A stretch of 64,000 nt of DNA from Amycolatopsis sp. GM8 (GTDB taxonomy: Bacteria; Actinomycetota; Actinomycetes; Mycobacteriales; Pseudonocardiaceae), in the NCBI RefSeq assembly GCF_021653975.1, contig NZ_JAJKFK010000001.1, forward strand, positions 1,446,477-1,510,476, in the 5' to 3' direction. Both the position numbers and the translations under genes were made by a program. The first letter of the stretch is position 1, and each line of letters begins with the position of its first letter. The notes under the pieces are model-generated. The model was not told where the DNA came from and searched no databases. It was given only the letters and a program-made list of their open reading frames with translations. Shown here one piece after another: positions 27,593 through 37,707 of this stretch.

Positions 27593-29071
27593 GTGACCGG
27601 CTCGCTGAGCACGTTGGTCCTCGCCGCGGGTGAGGGCACCCGGATGCGTTCGACCACCCCGAAAGTGCTGCACCCGATCGCCGGCCGGCCCCTCGTCGAC
27701 CACGCGGTCCGGGCCGCCGCCGGCCTCGACCCCGAGCATCTGGTGGTGGTCGTCGGGCACGGCCGCGAAGCGGTCGCCGCCCACCTCGACGAGCTCGGCA
27801 AGACGCTCGGCCGCCCGATCGCCACCGCGGTCCAGGAGGTCCAGCACGGCACCGGGCACGCGGTGTCCTGCGGGCTGGACGTGCTGCCGGCCGCGCCGAC
27901 CGGCACCGTCCTCGTCAGCTACGGCGACGTGCCGCTGCTCGACACCGAGACGCTGGCCGCGCTGCTGGCCGAACACCACGACGAAGGCAACGTGGTCACG
28001 GTCCTGACCGCCGTCCTCGACGACCCGACCGGCTACGGCCGCATCATCCGCGACCCGGACGGCGCCGTGCGCGGCATCGTCGAGCAGCGTGACGCGACCG
28101 AGGACCAGCTCGACATCACCGAGATCAACTCCGGCGTCTACGCGTTCGACGCGGCCCTGCTGACCGAGGGCCTGACCCGGCTGTCCACCGACAACTCCCA
28201 GGGCGAGCTGTACCTGACCGACGTGCTCACCAACGCGTGCGCGGACGGCCGCAAGGTCGGCGCGCTCGTCGTCGACGACCCGTGGCTGACCGAGGGCGTC
28301 AACGACCGGGTGCAGCTGTCGGTGCTCGGCGCCGAACTCAACCGCCGGATCGTGCGCCGCTGGCAGCTGTCCGGCGTGACCGTCGTCGACCCGGCCACGA
28401 CGTGGCTCGACGCGGGCGTGACGCTCGCGCGCGACGTCCGGATCGAGCCGGGCGTGCAGCTGCACGGCGGCACGGTGGTCGGCGAGGGCGCGGTGATCGG
28501 CCCGGACAGCACGCTCACCGACGTCAAGATCGGTGCCGGCGCGCACGTGATCCGCACCCACGGGTCGGAGTCGGAGATCGGTGAGAACGCGAACGTCGGC
28601 CCGTTCGCCTACCTCCGCCCGGGCACCGTGCTGGGCGAGCAGGGCAAGATCGGCACGTTCGTCGAGACGAAGAAGGCGAACATCGGCAAGGGTTCGAAGG
28701 TGCCGCACCTGACCTACGTCGGGGACGCGACCATCGGCGAGCACAGCAATATCGGCGCGGGCAGCGTGTTCGCCAACTACGACGGGATTCGCAAGCACCA
28801 CACCACCGTCGGCTCGTACGTGCGCACCGGTTCGGACACGACGTTCGTCGCCCCGGTCGAGGTCGGCGACGGCGCGCACAGCGGCGCGGGCACGGTGATC
28901 AGGCGCAACGTCCCACCGGGGGCACTCGCGGTCTCCACCGGACCGCAGCGCAACATTGAAGGCTGGGTGGCCCGGCGAAGGGCGGGCACACCTGCGGCGG
29001 AGGCGGCGGCAGCCGCCCTCGCCGCTGACGGGAACCACGAAACCGAGCGGGAGTCGTCGAATGAGTCCTAA
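27593..29071 (+). CDS. glmU: Bifunctional N-acetylglucosamine-1-phosphate uridylyltransferase / glucosamine-1-phosphate acetyltransferase
   Basis: A 492-residue enzyme that makes UDP-GlcNAc for peptidoglycan. The N-terminal uridylyltransferase has [20 protein letters not shown]. The C-terminal half is a left-handed beta-helix of hexapeptide repeats ([54 protein letters not shown]) with the acetyltransferase site. The GTG at 27593 follows GGGAG. It overlaps the prs start by 11 bp, so the two are translated together. Confidence 0.97.
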   Translation: MTGSLSTLVLAAGEGTRMRSTTPKVLHPIAGRPLVDHAVRAAAGLDPEHLVVVVGHGREAVAAHLDELGKTLGRPIATAVQEVQHGTGHAVSCGLDVLPAAPTGTVLVSYGDVPLLDTETLAALLAEHHDEGNVVTVLTAVLDDPTGYGRIIRDPDGAVRGIVEQRDATEDQLDITEINSGVYAFDAALLTEGLTRLSTDNSQGELYLTDVLTNACADGRKVGALVVDDPWLTEGVNDRVQLSVLGAELNRRIVRRWQLSGVTVVDPATTWLDAGVTLARDVRIEPGVQLHGGTVVGEGAVIGPDSTLTDVKIGAGAHVIRTHGSESEIGENANVGPFAYLRPGTVLGEQGKIGTFVETKKANIGKGSKVPHLTYVGDATIGEHSNIGAGSVFANYDGIRKHHTTVGSYVRTGSDTTFVAPVEVGDGAHSGAGTVIRRNVPPGALAVSTGPQRNIEGWVARRRAGTPAAEAAAAALAADGNHETERESSNES

Positions 29072-30041
29072 GTCCGGCACGCCGAAGAAGAACCTGATGC
29101 TCTTCTCCGGCCGCGCACACCGGGAACTCGCGGAAGAGGTGGCCAAGCACCTCGACGTGACGATCACCCCGCAGACCGCGCACACGTTCGCCAACGGCGA
29201 GCTGTTCGTGCGGTTCGAGGAGTCGGTGCGCGGTACGGACGCCTTCGTGATCCAGAGCCACACCAACCCCATCAACGAGTGGGTGATGGAGCAGCTGATC
29301 ATGGTGGACGCGCTCAAGCGGGCGAGCGCGAAGCGGATCACCGTGGTCGTCCCGTTCTACCCGTACGCACGGCAGGACAAGAAGCACAAGGGCCGCGAGC
29401 CGATCTCGGCGCGGCTGATCGCGGACCTGTTCAAGACCGCGGGCGCCGACCGGATCATGACGGTCGACCTGCACACCGCGCAGATCCAGGGTTTCTTCGA
29501 CGGCCCGGTGGACCACCTGTTCGCGCAGAACATCCTGGCCGAGCACATCAAGCGCACCTACGGTGACGCCGATATCGCGGTGGTCTCGCCGGACTCGGGC
29601 CGTGTGCGGCTGGCGGAGAAGTGGGCGCAGCAGCTGGGTGACCGGCCGATCGCGTTCATCCACAAGACCCGTGACCCCGACAAGCCGAACCAGGCGGTCG
29701 CGAACCGCGTCGTCGGCCAGGTCGAGGGCAAGCTGTGCGTGCTGGTCGACGACATGATCGACACCGGTGGCACGATCGTGAAGGCCACCGACGCGCTGCT
29801 GACGGAAGGCGCGGCCGACGTCGTCATCGCCTCGACCCACGGCATCCTGTCCGACCCGGCGACCGAGCGGCTGTCCAACTGCAAGGCGCGCGAGGTCATC
29901 GTGACGAACTCGCTGCCGATCCCCGAGGAGAAGCGCTTCCCGCGGCTCACGGTGCTGTCCATCGCGCCGCTGCTCGGCGAGGCGATCCAGCAGGTGTTCG
30001 AGGACGGCTCGGTCACCAGCCTCTTCGACGGCCACGCCTGA
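29061..30041 (+). CDS. prs: Ribose-phosphate pyrophosphokinase (PRPP synthetase)
   Basis: A 326-residue enzyme that makes PRPP from ribose 5-phosphate and ATP for nucleotide, histidine and arabinan precursors. Landmarks are [17 protein letters not shown], the ATP loop [20 protein letters not shown] (as [13 protein letters not shown]), the flexible [14 protein letters not shown] motif and the PRPP loop [14 protein letters not shown]. It is coupled to glmU. The next gene begins 60 bp downstream and is probably separate. Confidence 0.97.
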   Translation: MSPKSGTPKKNLMLFSGRAHRELAEEVAKHLDVTITPQTAHTFANGELFVRFEESVRGTDAFVIQSHTNPINEWVMEQLIMVDALKRASAKRITVVVPFYPYARQDKKHKGREPISARLIADLFKTAGADRIMTVDLHTAQIQGFFDGPVDHLFAQNILAEHIKRTYGDADIAVVSPDSGRVRLAEKWAQQLGDRPIAFIHKTRDPDKPNQAVANRVVGQVEGKLCVLVDDMIDTGGTIVKATDALLTEGAADVVIASTHGILSDPATERLSNCKAREVIVTNSLPIPEEKRFPRLTVLSIAPLLGEAIQQVFEDGSVTSLFDGHA

Positions 30042-30101
30042 TCTTTCCGCCCGGCGCGAAAGCAGGTGCCGGGCCGGGCGCGGGGGCGATAGCTTCGCGG
30101 G

Positions 30102-30938
30102 GTGTTCAGATTCGGAGTGAGTCTGCGGGCGGTCGACGGCGAGTTCGCCGCGAAATGCCGCAGGGCCGAGGAGCTCGGCTACGACGTCATAACGATTCCC
30201 GACCATCTCGGTGCCCCCGCGCCCTTCCCGGCGCTCGTCGCGGCCGCGGCGGCCACGCGCCGGCCGCAGGTCGGTCCGCTGGTGCTGAACGCGCCGTTCT
30301 ACAACACCGCGCTGCTGGCGCGTGACATCGAGTCGACGGTGACACTCACCGGCGGCCGGTTCGAGTTCGGGCTCGGCGCCGGGCACATGAAACACGAGTT
30401 CGACGACGCCGGTTTGCCGTGGTGGCCCGCGAAAACGCGCATCGGCTACCTCGAGCGCATGCTCGCCGAGCTGCGGGAACGGCTGCCGGAGATGCCGCCG
30501 CTGCTGATCGCGGGCAACAGCGACGGCGTGTTGTCGCTCGCCACGAAACAGGCCGACATCATCGGGTTCGCGGGGCTGAAGCAGGCGCCCGGCAAACAAC
30601 CCGGCAACTTCGACCTGACCAGCGGCGAGGAGCTGGACGACCGCGTAGCGTTCGTGCGCGGGCAGGCCGAGCGCGAGCTGGAGTTCAACATGCTGATCCA
30701 GAAGGTGGTCGTGGCCGATGATCCGCGGGCCGAGCTGGACAGCTGGATCCCCGGCGAGTACGGCGCCGACGAACTCCTTGCGGCGCCCCAAATCCTGGCC
30801 GGTTCACCGGAGCAGATCGCCGAGGAGATCGAAACTCGCCGCAAGCGCTTCGGCTTCACGTACTACACGGTCTTCGACCCCGCGATGGAAGCTTTCGCCC
30901 CTGTCATCGACCTAATTCGACCGCGGCCGCCTGCTTGA
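30102..30938 (+). CDS. LLM-class F420-dependent oxidoreductase (TIGR03621-like)
   Basis: A 278-residue luciferase-like barrel protein (FRFGVSLRAVDGEFAAKCRRAEELGYDVITIPDHLG cut here into its two motifs FRFGVSLRA and AEELGYDVITIPDHL). TGGRFEFGLGAGHMKHEFDD and PLLIAGNSDGVLSLAT follow as in F420-dependent members. The GTG at 30102 opens the frame. Its 3' end overlaps the convergent lipoprotein gene by 35 bp. Substrate unknown. Confidence 0.85.
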   Translation: MFRFGVSLRAVDGEFAAKCRRAEELGYDVITIPDHLGAPAPFPALVAAAAATRRPQVGPLVLNAPFYNTALLARDIESTVTLTGGRFEFGLGAGHMKHEFDDAGLPWWPAKTRIGYLERMLAELRERLPEMPPLLIAGNSDGVLSLATKQADIIGFAGLKQAPGKQPGNFDLTSGEELDDRVAFVRGQAERELEFNMLIQKVVVADDPRAELDSWIPGEYGADELLAAPQILAGSPEQIAEEIETRRKRFGFTYYTVFDPAMEAFAPVIDLIRPRPPA

Positions 30939-31929
30939 ACCCGGCCGCATCAACGCGCGCGACGGGTTCCGCGGTCACCACCGGCACCGCGGACACCTTC
31001 GCCGTACCCGACAGCTTCGGCAGCGCGAACTTCACCGAGCACGACATCGTCGTGGACTCGTCGAGCGCGGCGACGACCTCCTGACCGCAGCTCTGCTCAC
31101 CGAGCCGGCTGGAGGAGACCGAGGACGTCAACGCCAGCCGCGCCGAAGCCCTGGGCGCGTCCCCGACGAGCTTGTTCGACACCTGCACGGTGTCGGTGCA
31201 CGCACCACTCGCGGTGCAGCTCAACGCGTTGTCCGTGACCGACGCGGCGACCACGGGCCCGGCCACGAACGGCTGGCCGAGGCTGTCCACGGCCCCGTTG
31301 TACGCATCCCGCAGAGCGGGCAGCTCCGCCGGGCGGAGTCCGCGCACGCCGACGCTGCCGTCGCCCAGGGCCTGTGTCGAGCCCCCGCCGAGCAACGACG
31401 AATCGAAACTGACCACCCGGTACGGCGGCTCTGTGGTCACCCGCAGGCCACCGGTGTCGAACACGTCGAGCCCGCCCGCGGTCGTCCGCGTGGCGCGGAC
31501 GGTGCCCTGCACCGCCGTCCGCAGCGTCTGCGCGATGGTCGCCGGGGCGAGCATCCAGCCGGGGTCGAACGCCAGCACCGACCGGGCCCAGCGCGTGCCG
31601 TACTGCGCGGCGCGGTCGGCCGACATGCCCTGCGCCTGCCAGTACGCGGCGGGCGCCCGCAGGTACAGGTCGCCGCCCGCGCGCAACGCGCTCACCTGCT
31701 GGTCCCGCAACGACAACATGCCCTGCGCGAGGCCCTTGCCGGTGACGGTGAAGACCGTGCCGCCGGCCAGGTCGTAGGTGACCGCCGTTTCCGCGGACAG
31801 TGCTGTCAGCGCGGCGTCGATCGCGGCGCGGGGATCCTGGGCGTGCTGGGCCGGTGGCGAGGCCTCGCACGCACTCAGGACGAGGACCGCGATGAGCATG
31901 AGGAAGCCACTCACGGTCCCACGCGGCAT
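30904..31929 (-). CDS. Putative lipoprotein, LppX/LprG-like in size only
   Basis: A 341-residue exported lipoprotein ([19 protein letters not shown], lipobox LSAC). The N-terminal half ([30 protein letters not shown]) repeats alternating polar/hydrophobic strands, and two cysteine pairs occur later ([17 protein letters not shown]...MSCSVKF). I do not recognise a family. The gene stands alone, convergent with the LLM oxidoreductase gene and divergent from rplY. Confidence 0.7.
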   Translation of the reverse strand: MPRGTVSGFLMLIAVLVLSACEASPPAQHAQDPRAAIDAALTALSAETAVTYDLAGGTVFTVTGKGLAQGMLSLRDQQVSALRAGGDLYLRAPAAYWQAQGMSADRAAQYGTRWARSVLAFDPGWMLAPATIAQTLRTAVQGTVRATRTTAGGLDVFDTGGLRVTTEPPYRVVSFDSSLLGGGSTQALGDGSVGVRGLRPAELPALRDAYNGAVDSLGQPFVAGPVVAASVTDNALSCTASGACTDTVQVSNKLVGDAPRASARLALTSSVSSSRLGEQSCGQEVVAALDESTTMSCSVKFALPKLSGTAKVSAVPVVTAEPVARVDAAGFKQAAAVELGR

Positions 31930-32164
31930 CCCAACACCCCCTGACTCACCAGTTTCCTACTTGGCGAAGCGACCCACCGCAACCCCTGTGCGATGGGTTG
32001 CTTACACTGAACAGGTTGTCTCGGCGAGGCGGGCGCCAGCCCGGCGTGATCGACGCGGCGGCTTGAGTAGCCACGCGCTATCCACGTGCCGCGAGCTCGC
32101 CGCCGCAGACTCCCGCTCGAGCCCCGCGCATCAGAGTTCCATCGTGTTGAAGGAGTGCAAGACC

Positions 32165-32767
32165 GTGTCCGAGGTACGTCTGTCCGTCGAGCCGCGCACC
32201 GAGTTCGGCAAGGGCGCCGCGCGCCGCACCCGTCGCGCCGGAAAGATCCCCGCCGTGCTGTACGGCCACGGCACCGACCCCCGGCATCTCGCGCTGCCGG
32301 CGCTCGAGTTCGCCCGCGTCGTGCGTGAGAACGGCAGCAACGCCGTGCTCACCCTTGATGTGGAGAGCAGCACCGAGCTGGCGCTCACCAAGACCATCAC
32401 CGTGCACCCGATCAAGAACTACATCGAGCACGTGGACCTGCTCGTCGTGAAGCGCGGCGAGAAGGTCACCGTCGACGTGCCGCTCGTCGTCAACGGCACC
32501 CCCGGCCCCGGCGGCCTGGTCAACCAGGGTGTGGACACCCTGTCCGTCGAGGTCGAGGCGCTGCACATCCCCGACCAGATCGAGGTCTCGATCGAGGGCG
32601 CCGAGGTCGGCACCCAGATCCTCGCCTCGCAGGTCACCCTGCCGGCCGGCGCGACGCTGCTGACCGACCCGGAGGCCCTGGTCGTCGCGATCAACGAGCC
32701 GCAGGCCGAGGAGTCCGCCGCCGAGGCCACCGGTGGCGAGGGCGAAGCCGAGGCCGCCGCGGAGTGA
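32165..32767 (+). CDS. rplY: 50S ribosomal protein L25 (general stress CTC type)
   Basis: A 200-residue L25/Ctc protein that binds 5S rRNA. The L25 domain ([32 protein letters not shown]) is followed by the CTC C-terminal beta domain ([31 protein letters not shown]) and an acidic tail ([19 protein letters not shown]). The GTG at 32165 has AAGGAG upstream. Its stop overlaps the pth start as GTGA, indicating coupling. The 235 bp upstream probably hold the promoter (GGTTGCTTACACTGAAC near 32000), which is not certain. Confidence 0.95.
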   Translation: MSEVRLSVEPRTEFGKGAARRTRRAGKIPAVLYGHGTDPRHLALPALEFARVVRENGSNAVLTLDVESSTELALTKTITVHPIKNYIEHVDLLVVKRGEKVTVDVPLVVNGTPGPGGLVNQGVDTLSVEVEALHIPDQIEVSIEGAEVGTQILASQVTLPAGATLLTDPEALVVAINEPQAEESAAEATGGEGEAEAAAE

Positions 32768-33357
32768 CGGCTGATCTGCCGGGTGCCGGCGAGCAGGTGC
32801 TGCTCGCCGGCCTCGGCAACCCCGGGCCCCGCTATGCCGGCAACCGGCACAACGTGGGGTTCATGGTGCTCGACGAGCTGGCCGCGCGGATCGGCGGCAA
32901 GTTCAAGGCCCACAAGGGCGGCGCCGACGTGCTCGAGGGGCGGCTGGCCGACCGGCGCGTCGTGCTGGCCAAGCCGCGCTCGTTCATGAACCTCTCCGGC
33001 GGGCCGGTGTCGGGCACCGCCAAGTTCTACAAGATCGAACCGAGTGGTGTCGTCGTCATCCACGACGAGCTGGACCTGCCGTTCGGTGGGCTCAAGCTGA
33101 AGCTCGGCGGCGGCGACAACGGGCACAACGGCCTGCGGTCGATCACCAAATCGCTCGGCACGAAGGACTACTACCGGGTGCGGTTCGGCATCGGCCGGCC
33201 GCCCGGGCGGATGGATCCGGCGGACTTCGTGCTCAAGGACTTCGCGACGGTCGAGCGCAAGGAGCTCCCGTTCGAGGTCGATCGCTGCGCCGACGCCGTC
33301 GAGGCGCTCATCGGCAAAGGGCTGACAGCGGCCCAGAACGCGTTCCACGCTGCGTAG
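32764..33357 (+). CDS. pth: Peptidyl-tRNA hydrolase
   Basis: A 197-residue enzyme that recycles peptidyl-tRNA released from stalled ribosomes. Family motifs are present: [21 protein letters not shown] with the catalytic His, [24 protein letters not shown] and [15 protein letters not shown] start overlaps the rplY stop, an arrangement widespread in actinobacteria. Confidence 0.96.
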   Translation: MTADLPGAGEQVLLAGLGNPGPRYAGNRHNVGFMVLDELAARIGGKFKAHKGGADVLEGRLADRRVVLAKPRSFMNLSGGPVSGTAKFYKIEPSGVVVIHDELDLPFGGLKLKLGGGDNGHNGLRSITKSLGTKDYYRVRFGIGRPPGRMDPADFVLKDFATVERKELPFEVDRCADAVEALIGKGLTAAQNAFHAA

Positions 33358-33486
33358 CGATCTTCACCCAAAGGCGTGCGCGACTGCCTCCATCGAGTTC
33401 GATGCCGCCGCTGGACCTTCCAGGCGCGTTGCGCCGCGGCTAGGACTGATACGGGAAACGCCCCCACCTGCCGACTGGAGCTCCTC

Positions 33487-33849
33487 ATGTCCTTGACCGC
33501 TGAAGACGTGTACCGCGCCGAGTTCGGCAACGCGCCGATCGGGCGACGCGGCTACGCCAAGCAGGAGGTCGACGCGTTCATCCGGCGGATCGCGAAGACC
33601 CTCGAAGACGAAGACGACCTGACCGCCGCCGAGGTGCACCACATCGAGTTCAACAGACCGCTGCTGGGCAAGCGCGGCTACGACGAGCGTGAGGTCGACG
33701 TCTTCCTGGAGAAGGCCGAGGACACCCTCGCCCAGCGGTTCGGCCAGGCACACCCGCTACCGTCCGCACGCACCGACGCGGAGGCGACGGCCAGCCGCGC
33801 GCCGTCGCCGCACCTGCGGCAGGAATCCCTGGACACCAAGACTTCCTGA
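33487..33849 (+). CDS. Small protein with two DivIVA-like N-terminal domains
   Basis: A 120-residue cytoplasmic protein holding two copies of the DivIVA membrane-targeting motif: VYRAEFGNAPIGRRGYAKQE with VDAFIRRI, then VHHIEFNRPLLGKRGYDERE with VDVFLEKA. The long coiled coil of DivIVA/Wag31 is missing; the C-terminus is a short polar tail. The ATG at 33487 has GGAG upstream. Such small double-domain proteins may bind curved membrane or interact with DivIVA at hyphal tips; this is inference. Confidence 0.82.
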   Translation: MSLTAEDVYRAEFGNAPIGRRGYAKQEVDAFIRRIAKTLEDEDDLTAAEVHHIEFNRPLLGKRGYDEREVDVFLEKAEDTLAQRFGQAHPLPSARTDAEATASRAPSPHLRQESLDTKTS

Positions 33850-33913
33850 GGCCGACGGGGCGGGACGCGGACGAGCGTCCCGCTCTTCGTCGTGCCGGAC
33901 GTCGAACTTCGCG

Positions 33914-35599
33914 TCAGCCGCCTGCGGTTTGCTCGATCCGGTCGGCGAACTGGATCGCCGTCGCGGCGCGTTTCACCTTGCCCGACGGGGTTTTCGGCAG
34001 GCTGCCGGCCGGAAGTACGACCACCGCGAACGGCCGGACGTCCACGGCGTGGTGCACGCGGGCGGCGACCTCCTTCATCAGCACCCGCTCCGCCTCGGTG
34101 TCACCGGCGAGCTTCGACTCCAGCACCACCGCGAACCGCTCGCGGCGGCTGCCCGCGTCGATCCGGACGGCCACCGCGTTCCCGGCCCGCACGCCGTCGA
34201 CGGAGGTCGCGGCCCGCTCGATGTCCGTCGGGTAGATGTTGCGGCCGCCCATGATGATGACGTCCTTCTGCCGCCCGGCGATGATGATCTGCCCATCGAC
34301 CAGGTACCCGAGGTCGCCGGTGGCCAGCCAGCCTTCGGCGTCCTGCGTCGGCACCGGGCCGTCGACCGTGAGGTAGCCCGGGGTCACCGCCTCGCCGCGC
34401 AGCCGGATCTCGCCGACCTGGCGTTCGCCGAGCACGTTCCCGTCGCCGTCCACGATCTGCGCTTCCAGCCCGTCCAGCGGCCGCCCCAGCACCGCGAACG
34501 ACCGCACCTCGTCGGTGCCCCGCCGGGAATCGCCTTCGGGCACCGGCACCGCCCGGTTGTCCGCCTCCAGGGCGTCCGCCTCGACGTAGTCCAGGGTCAG
34601 CCCGGTGAACAGGGGCGCGAACGACACCGCGAGCGTCGCCTCGGCCATGCCGTAGGCCGGGAACACGCATTCGGCCGGCATGTCGAACCGGGCGCCGGCG
34701 TCGGTGAACGTCTTCACCGCGGTCTCGTCGATCGGTTCGGCGCCGTTCAGCGCGATCCGCAGCGTCGACAGGTCGTAGGCGCCGTCATCGGCTCGCTCCA
34801 GGCGGCGGCCGACGATCGCGTACGCGAAATTGGGCGCGGCCGTCGTCGTCGCGTGGTACTTGGTGATCAGCTCCGGCCAGATCAGCGGCCCGGTCAGGAA
34901 CTCGACCGGGGTGATCTTGATCAGCTCGACGCCGAAGGTCATCGGCACGGTCAGGAAGCCGACCATGCCCATGTCGTGGAAGGTCGGCAGCCAGGACACC
35001 ATGATGTCCTCGTCGAACACGAACTCCGCCCGGTCGACCATCGCCTTGATGTTGACGTACAGGTTGCCGTGGGTGATCCGGACGGCCTTGGGCTCCGCGG
35101 TCGAGCCGCTGGTCAGCTGCAGCAGCGCGAGGTCGTCCTCGCTCATCGGCACGGGCTCGGCGAGCGGCTCGGCTCCGAGCAGGTCGGTGATCATCCGGAA
35201 CGCGATGCCGTGCTCGGTGAGCACCGGCCCGAGCGCGTCGAACGGCTCGCCGAGCACGACGAGTCCGGCGCCGATCATGGTGAGCACCTTGACCGTGTCC
35301 TCGGCCCACACGGCGAGGTCCGTGCGCGGGGTCGGCTGGTGCAGCATGGTGACGCTGCCGCCGGCGAGCCACACGCCCTGCACGGTCGGCGCGATGAGTG
35401 CCGGCGCCGCCGCCAGCACGGCGACGGGTGTGCCCGGCGTCAGCCCATGCTCGACGAGCCCTCCCGCCAGGCGCTTGGCCTCTTCGTGGACTTCCGCCCA
35501 CGTCCGCCGGACCGGCTCCTTGGGCTCCCCGGTGACCATGCCCCGCTGCTGACCGCCACCCGCGGCGGTAGCGACGAGTGTGTCCACGAACCTGCTCAT
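33914..35599 (-). CDS. Fatty acyl-AMP ligase / acyl-CoA synthetase (FadD-like)
   Basis: A 561-residue adenylating enzyme. The phosphate loop is LLQLTSGSTAEPKAVRITHGN, written as LTSGSTAEPKAVRI; the adenine motif is AYGMAEATLAVSF; the hinge region is EGWLATGDLGYLVDGQIIIAG; the C-terminal lysine lies in LPKTPSGKVKR. The WLPTFHDMGMVGFL segment is typical of the fatty acyl-AMP ligase branch. It could feed lipid or polyketide assembly, but no synthase genes are in the window. It lies downstream of the ABC-F gene and a pseudogene. Confidence 0.87.
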   Translation of the reverse strand: MSRFVDTLVATAAGGGQQRGMVTGEPKEPVRRTWAEVHEEAKRLAGGLVEHGLTPGTPVAVLAAAPALIAPTVQGVWLAGGSVTMLHQPTPRTDLAVWAEDTVKVLTMIGAGLVVLGEPFDALGPVLTEHGIAFRMITDLLGAEPLAEPVPMSEDDLALLQLTSGSTAEPKAVRITHGNLYVNIKAMVDRAEFVFDEDIMVSWLPTFHDMGMVGFLTVPMTFGVELIKITPVEFLTGPLIWPELITKYHATTTAAPNFAYAIVGRRLERADDGAYDLSTLRIALNGAEPIDETAVKTFTDAGARFDMPAECVFPAYGMAEATLAVSFAPLFTGLTLDYVEADALEADNRAVPVPEGDSRRGTDEVRSFAVLGRPLDGLEAQIVDGDGNVLGERQVGEIRLRGEAVTPGYLTVDGPVPTQDAEGWLATGDLGYLVDGQIIIAGRQKDVIIMGGRNIYPTDIERAATSVDGVRAGNAVAVRIDAGSRRERFAVVLESKLAGDTEAERVLMKEVAARVHHAVDVRPFAVVVLPAGSLPKTPSGKVKRAATAIQFADRIEQTAGG

Positions 35600-35617
35600 A
35601 GCGGAGACGATAACTGG

Positions 35618-35949
35618 TCAGCCGAGGACGAACGGGAGCCTGGCGGCCAGCGCACCCAGTGCCGCCTGCTCCGCGCCGGTCGAGGCACGCGGGCGGTTCG
35701 GCCGCGCCCGGCAGCTGCGCGATCAAGTCGAGGTGGTGCAGCGTCCATTCCAGGACGTAGGCGGTGACCACCTGATCGCGGGTAGGCAGCGGCCAGCCGG
35801 ACGATCAGCGCGTCGAGCGGGTCCGCACCGCTCGGCGTCCGGCCACCTGATCATCGACGCGCAGGACGAGCTGATCAGGCAAGCCCGGAGGCGTCGTCCG
35901 GGAGTCCGGCCACCGCCGCGCGCAATGCCGTCCACGACTCGGCGAACAA
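35618..35949 (-). pseudogene. Decayed mycothiol-dependent maleylpyruvate isomerase family gene with micro-inversion
   Basis: Pieces of one family occur in order but in different frames. They are an N-terminus LFAESWTALRAAVAGLPDD from TTG 35949 (with GGTGGAG upstream), then TPSGADPLDALIVRLAAAY, YVLEWTLHHLDLIAQLPG and a C-terminus TGAEQAALGALAARLPFVLG ending at 35618. Between the first two pieces the expected HLIIDAQDELI is encoded on the opposite strand (about 35846-35879). That segment is bounded by 8-bp inverted repeats CCTGATCA/TGATCAGG, so it has been inverted. Frameshifts and internal deletions complete the damage. It was once coupled to the ABC-F gene. Confidence 0.8.
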
Positions 35950-35952
35950 CCC

Positions 35953-37707
35953 CTACTCCACCAGTTCCGACGTGTCCAGCCACCGGGCCTCGACGTCGTC
36001 CTTTTCGGTCAGTACGCGCTTCAGTTCGGTGTTCAGCTCGACGAGCTGCTCCGGGTTCGTGGCGTTGGCGGCGAGTTGTTCGTGCAGTACGGTCTCGCGC
36101 TTGGCCAACTGGTCCAGACGACGCTCCAAGCGCCCCAGTTCCTTCATCGCCGCACGGTGCTCCGCGGCGCCCGACTTCGGCTGGAGTGCGGCCGGAGCCG
36201 GGGCGGCCGCCTGGACGGCTCGCGCGCGGCGCGTCAGATACTCGTCGATCCCGCCGGGCAGGTGCGTCACCCGGCCGTCGCCGAACAGCGCGTACACGCC
36301 GTCGCAGACTCGCTCGACCAGGTACCGGTCGTGCGAGACGACCACGAGCGTGCCGGGCCACGAGTCGAGCAGATCTTCCAGCTGCTGCAACGTATCGATG
36401 TCGAGATCGTTCGTCGGCTCGTCGAGCAGCAGCACGTTCGGCTCGGCCATCAGCAACCGGGCGAGCTGCAACCGCCGCCGCTCGCCGCCGGACAGGTCGT
36501 CGACCGGGGTCCACTGCCGCGCCGCGGGGAAGCCGAGGCGCTCGGCGAGCTGCGAGGCCGACATCTCCTGCTTGCCCAGCACGACCCGGCCGGCGATCTC
36601 CTCGACCGCTTCGAGCACCCGCAACTGGCCGGGCAGTCCCTCCAGCTCCTGCGAAAGATGCGCCAGCGACACGGTCTTGCCCTCGACGCGCCGCCCGGAC
36701 TCCGGCGACGACTCCCCGGCGAGCAGCTTCAGCAAGGTGGTCTTCCCGGAGCCGTTGACGCCGACCAGACCGATCCGGTCACCAGGACCGATCTGCCAGG
36801 TGACGTCGTCGAGCACGGGCTTGTCCCCCGCGTGCAACGTCACGTCTTCCAGCTCCAGCACGGTTTTCCCGAGCCGCCGCCGCGCGAAACTCAGCAGCTC
36901 CACGGAATCCCGCGGCTCCGGCACGTCCGCGATCAGCGCTTCGGCCGCCTCCACGCGGTACCGCGGCTTCGACGACCGTGCCTTGGCGCCGCGCTGCAGC
37001 CACGCCAGCTCCTTGCGGGCGAGGTTCCGCCGCTTCTCCTCGGCGCTCGCCGCGAGCCGTGCCCGCTCGGCGCGCGCGAAGATCCAGTCCGCGTAACCGC
37101 CTTCGTACTGCTCGACGTTGCCGTTCGCGACCTCCCACGTCTGGCCGCACACGGTGTCGAGGAACCACCGGTCGTGGGTGACGACGACGAGCGCGGTCCG
37201 CCGCGCCAGCAGGTGATCGGCGAGCCAGCGGACACCTTCGATGTCGAGATGGTTGGTCGGCTCGTCGAGCACGATCAGATCCAGATCTCCGACGAGCGCG
37301 GCGGCCAGCGCGATCCGGCGGCGTTCGCCACCGGACAGGTTCGCGGTCGGCGAGTCCAGGCCCAGCGCTGTGATGCCGAGTCCGTCCACAATGGACCGGA
37401 CGCGCGCGTCGGCGGCCCACTCGTGCTCGGCGGAGTAGTGCCACAGCACGGCGTCGCGCACCGTGCCGGCGGGGAGCTCGGTGCGCTGCGTGACGACCGC
37501 CAGCCGCAGGTCGCGGACGCGGCTGACCCGGCCCGAGTCCGGCTCGGCCACCCCGGACAGGACTTCGAGCAGCGTCGTCTTGCCGCCGCCGTTGAGGCCG
37601 ACGACCCCGATGCGCTCACCTTCGGCCACGCCGAGCGACACGTTGTCGAGCAACGGTTTGACGCCGTAGGACTTACTGACGGCTTCAAGATTTATGAGGT
37701 TGGCCAT
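35953..37707 (-). CDS. ABC-F family ATPase (ribosome-associated, two ABC domains)
   Basis: A 584-residue cytoplasmic protein with two ATP-binding domains and no membrane segments. Domain 1 has Walker A GLNGGGKTT, signature LSGGERRRIALA and Walker B DLIVLDEPTNHLD. Domain 2 has GVNGSGKTT, LSGGERRRLQLA and NVLLLDEPTNDLD. A charged linker lies between (AEEKRRNLARKELAWLQRGA) and a coiled coil ends the protein. Family members act on ribosomes in translation or antibiotic protection. It directly follows the ispE stop (TAG-ATG), an operon often seen in actinobacteria. Confidence 0.92.
   Translation of the reverse strand: MANLINLEAVSKSYGVKPLLDNVSLGVAEGERIGVVGLNGGGKTTLLEVLSGVAEPDSGRVSRVRDLRLAVVTQRTELPAGTVRDAVLWHYSAEHEWAADARVRSIVDGLGITALGLDSPTANLSGGERRRIALAAALVGDLDLIVLDEPTNHLDIEGVRWLADHLLARRTALVVVTHDRWFLDTVCGQTWEVANGNVEQYEGGYADWIFARAERARLAASAEEKRRNLARKELAWLQRGAKARSSKPRYRVEAAEALIADVPEPRDSVELLSFARRRLGKTVLELEDVTLHAGDKPVLDDVTWQIGPGDRIGLVGVNGSGKTTLLKLLAGESSPESGRRVEGKTVSLAHLSQELEGLPGQLRVLEAVEEIAGRVVLGKQEMSASQLAERLGFPAARQWTPVDDLSGGERRRLQLARLLMAEPNVLLLDEPTNDLDIDTLQQLEDLLDSWPGTLVVVSHDRYLVERVCDGVYALFGDGRVTHLPGGIDEYLTRRARAVQAAAPAPAALQPKSGAAEHRAAMKELGRLERRLDQLAKRETVLHEQLAANATNPEQLVELNTELKRVLTEKDDVEARWLDTSELVE

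Noticed and set aside
33689..35767. Open frame of 692 codons antisense to the acyl-AMP ligase gene
   Set aside because: Shadow of the ligase gene; the composition (V/R/H/D/G runs) is typical of antisense translation.
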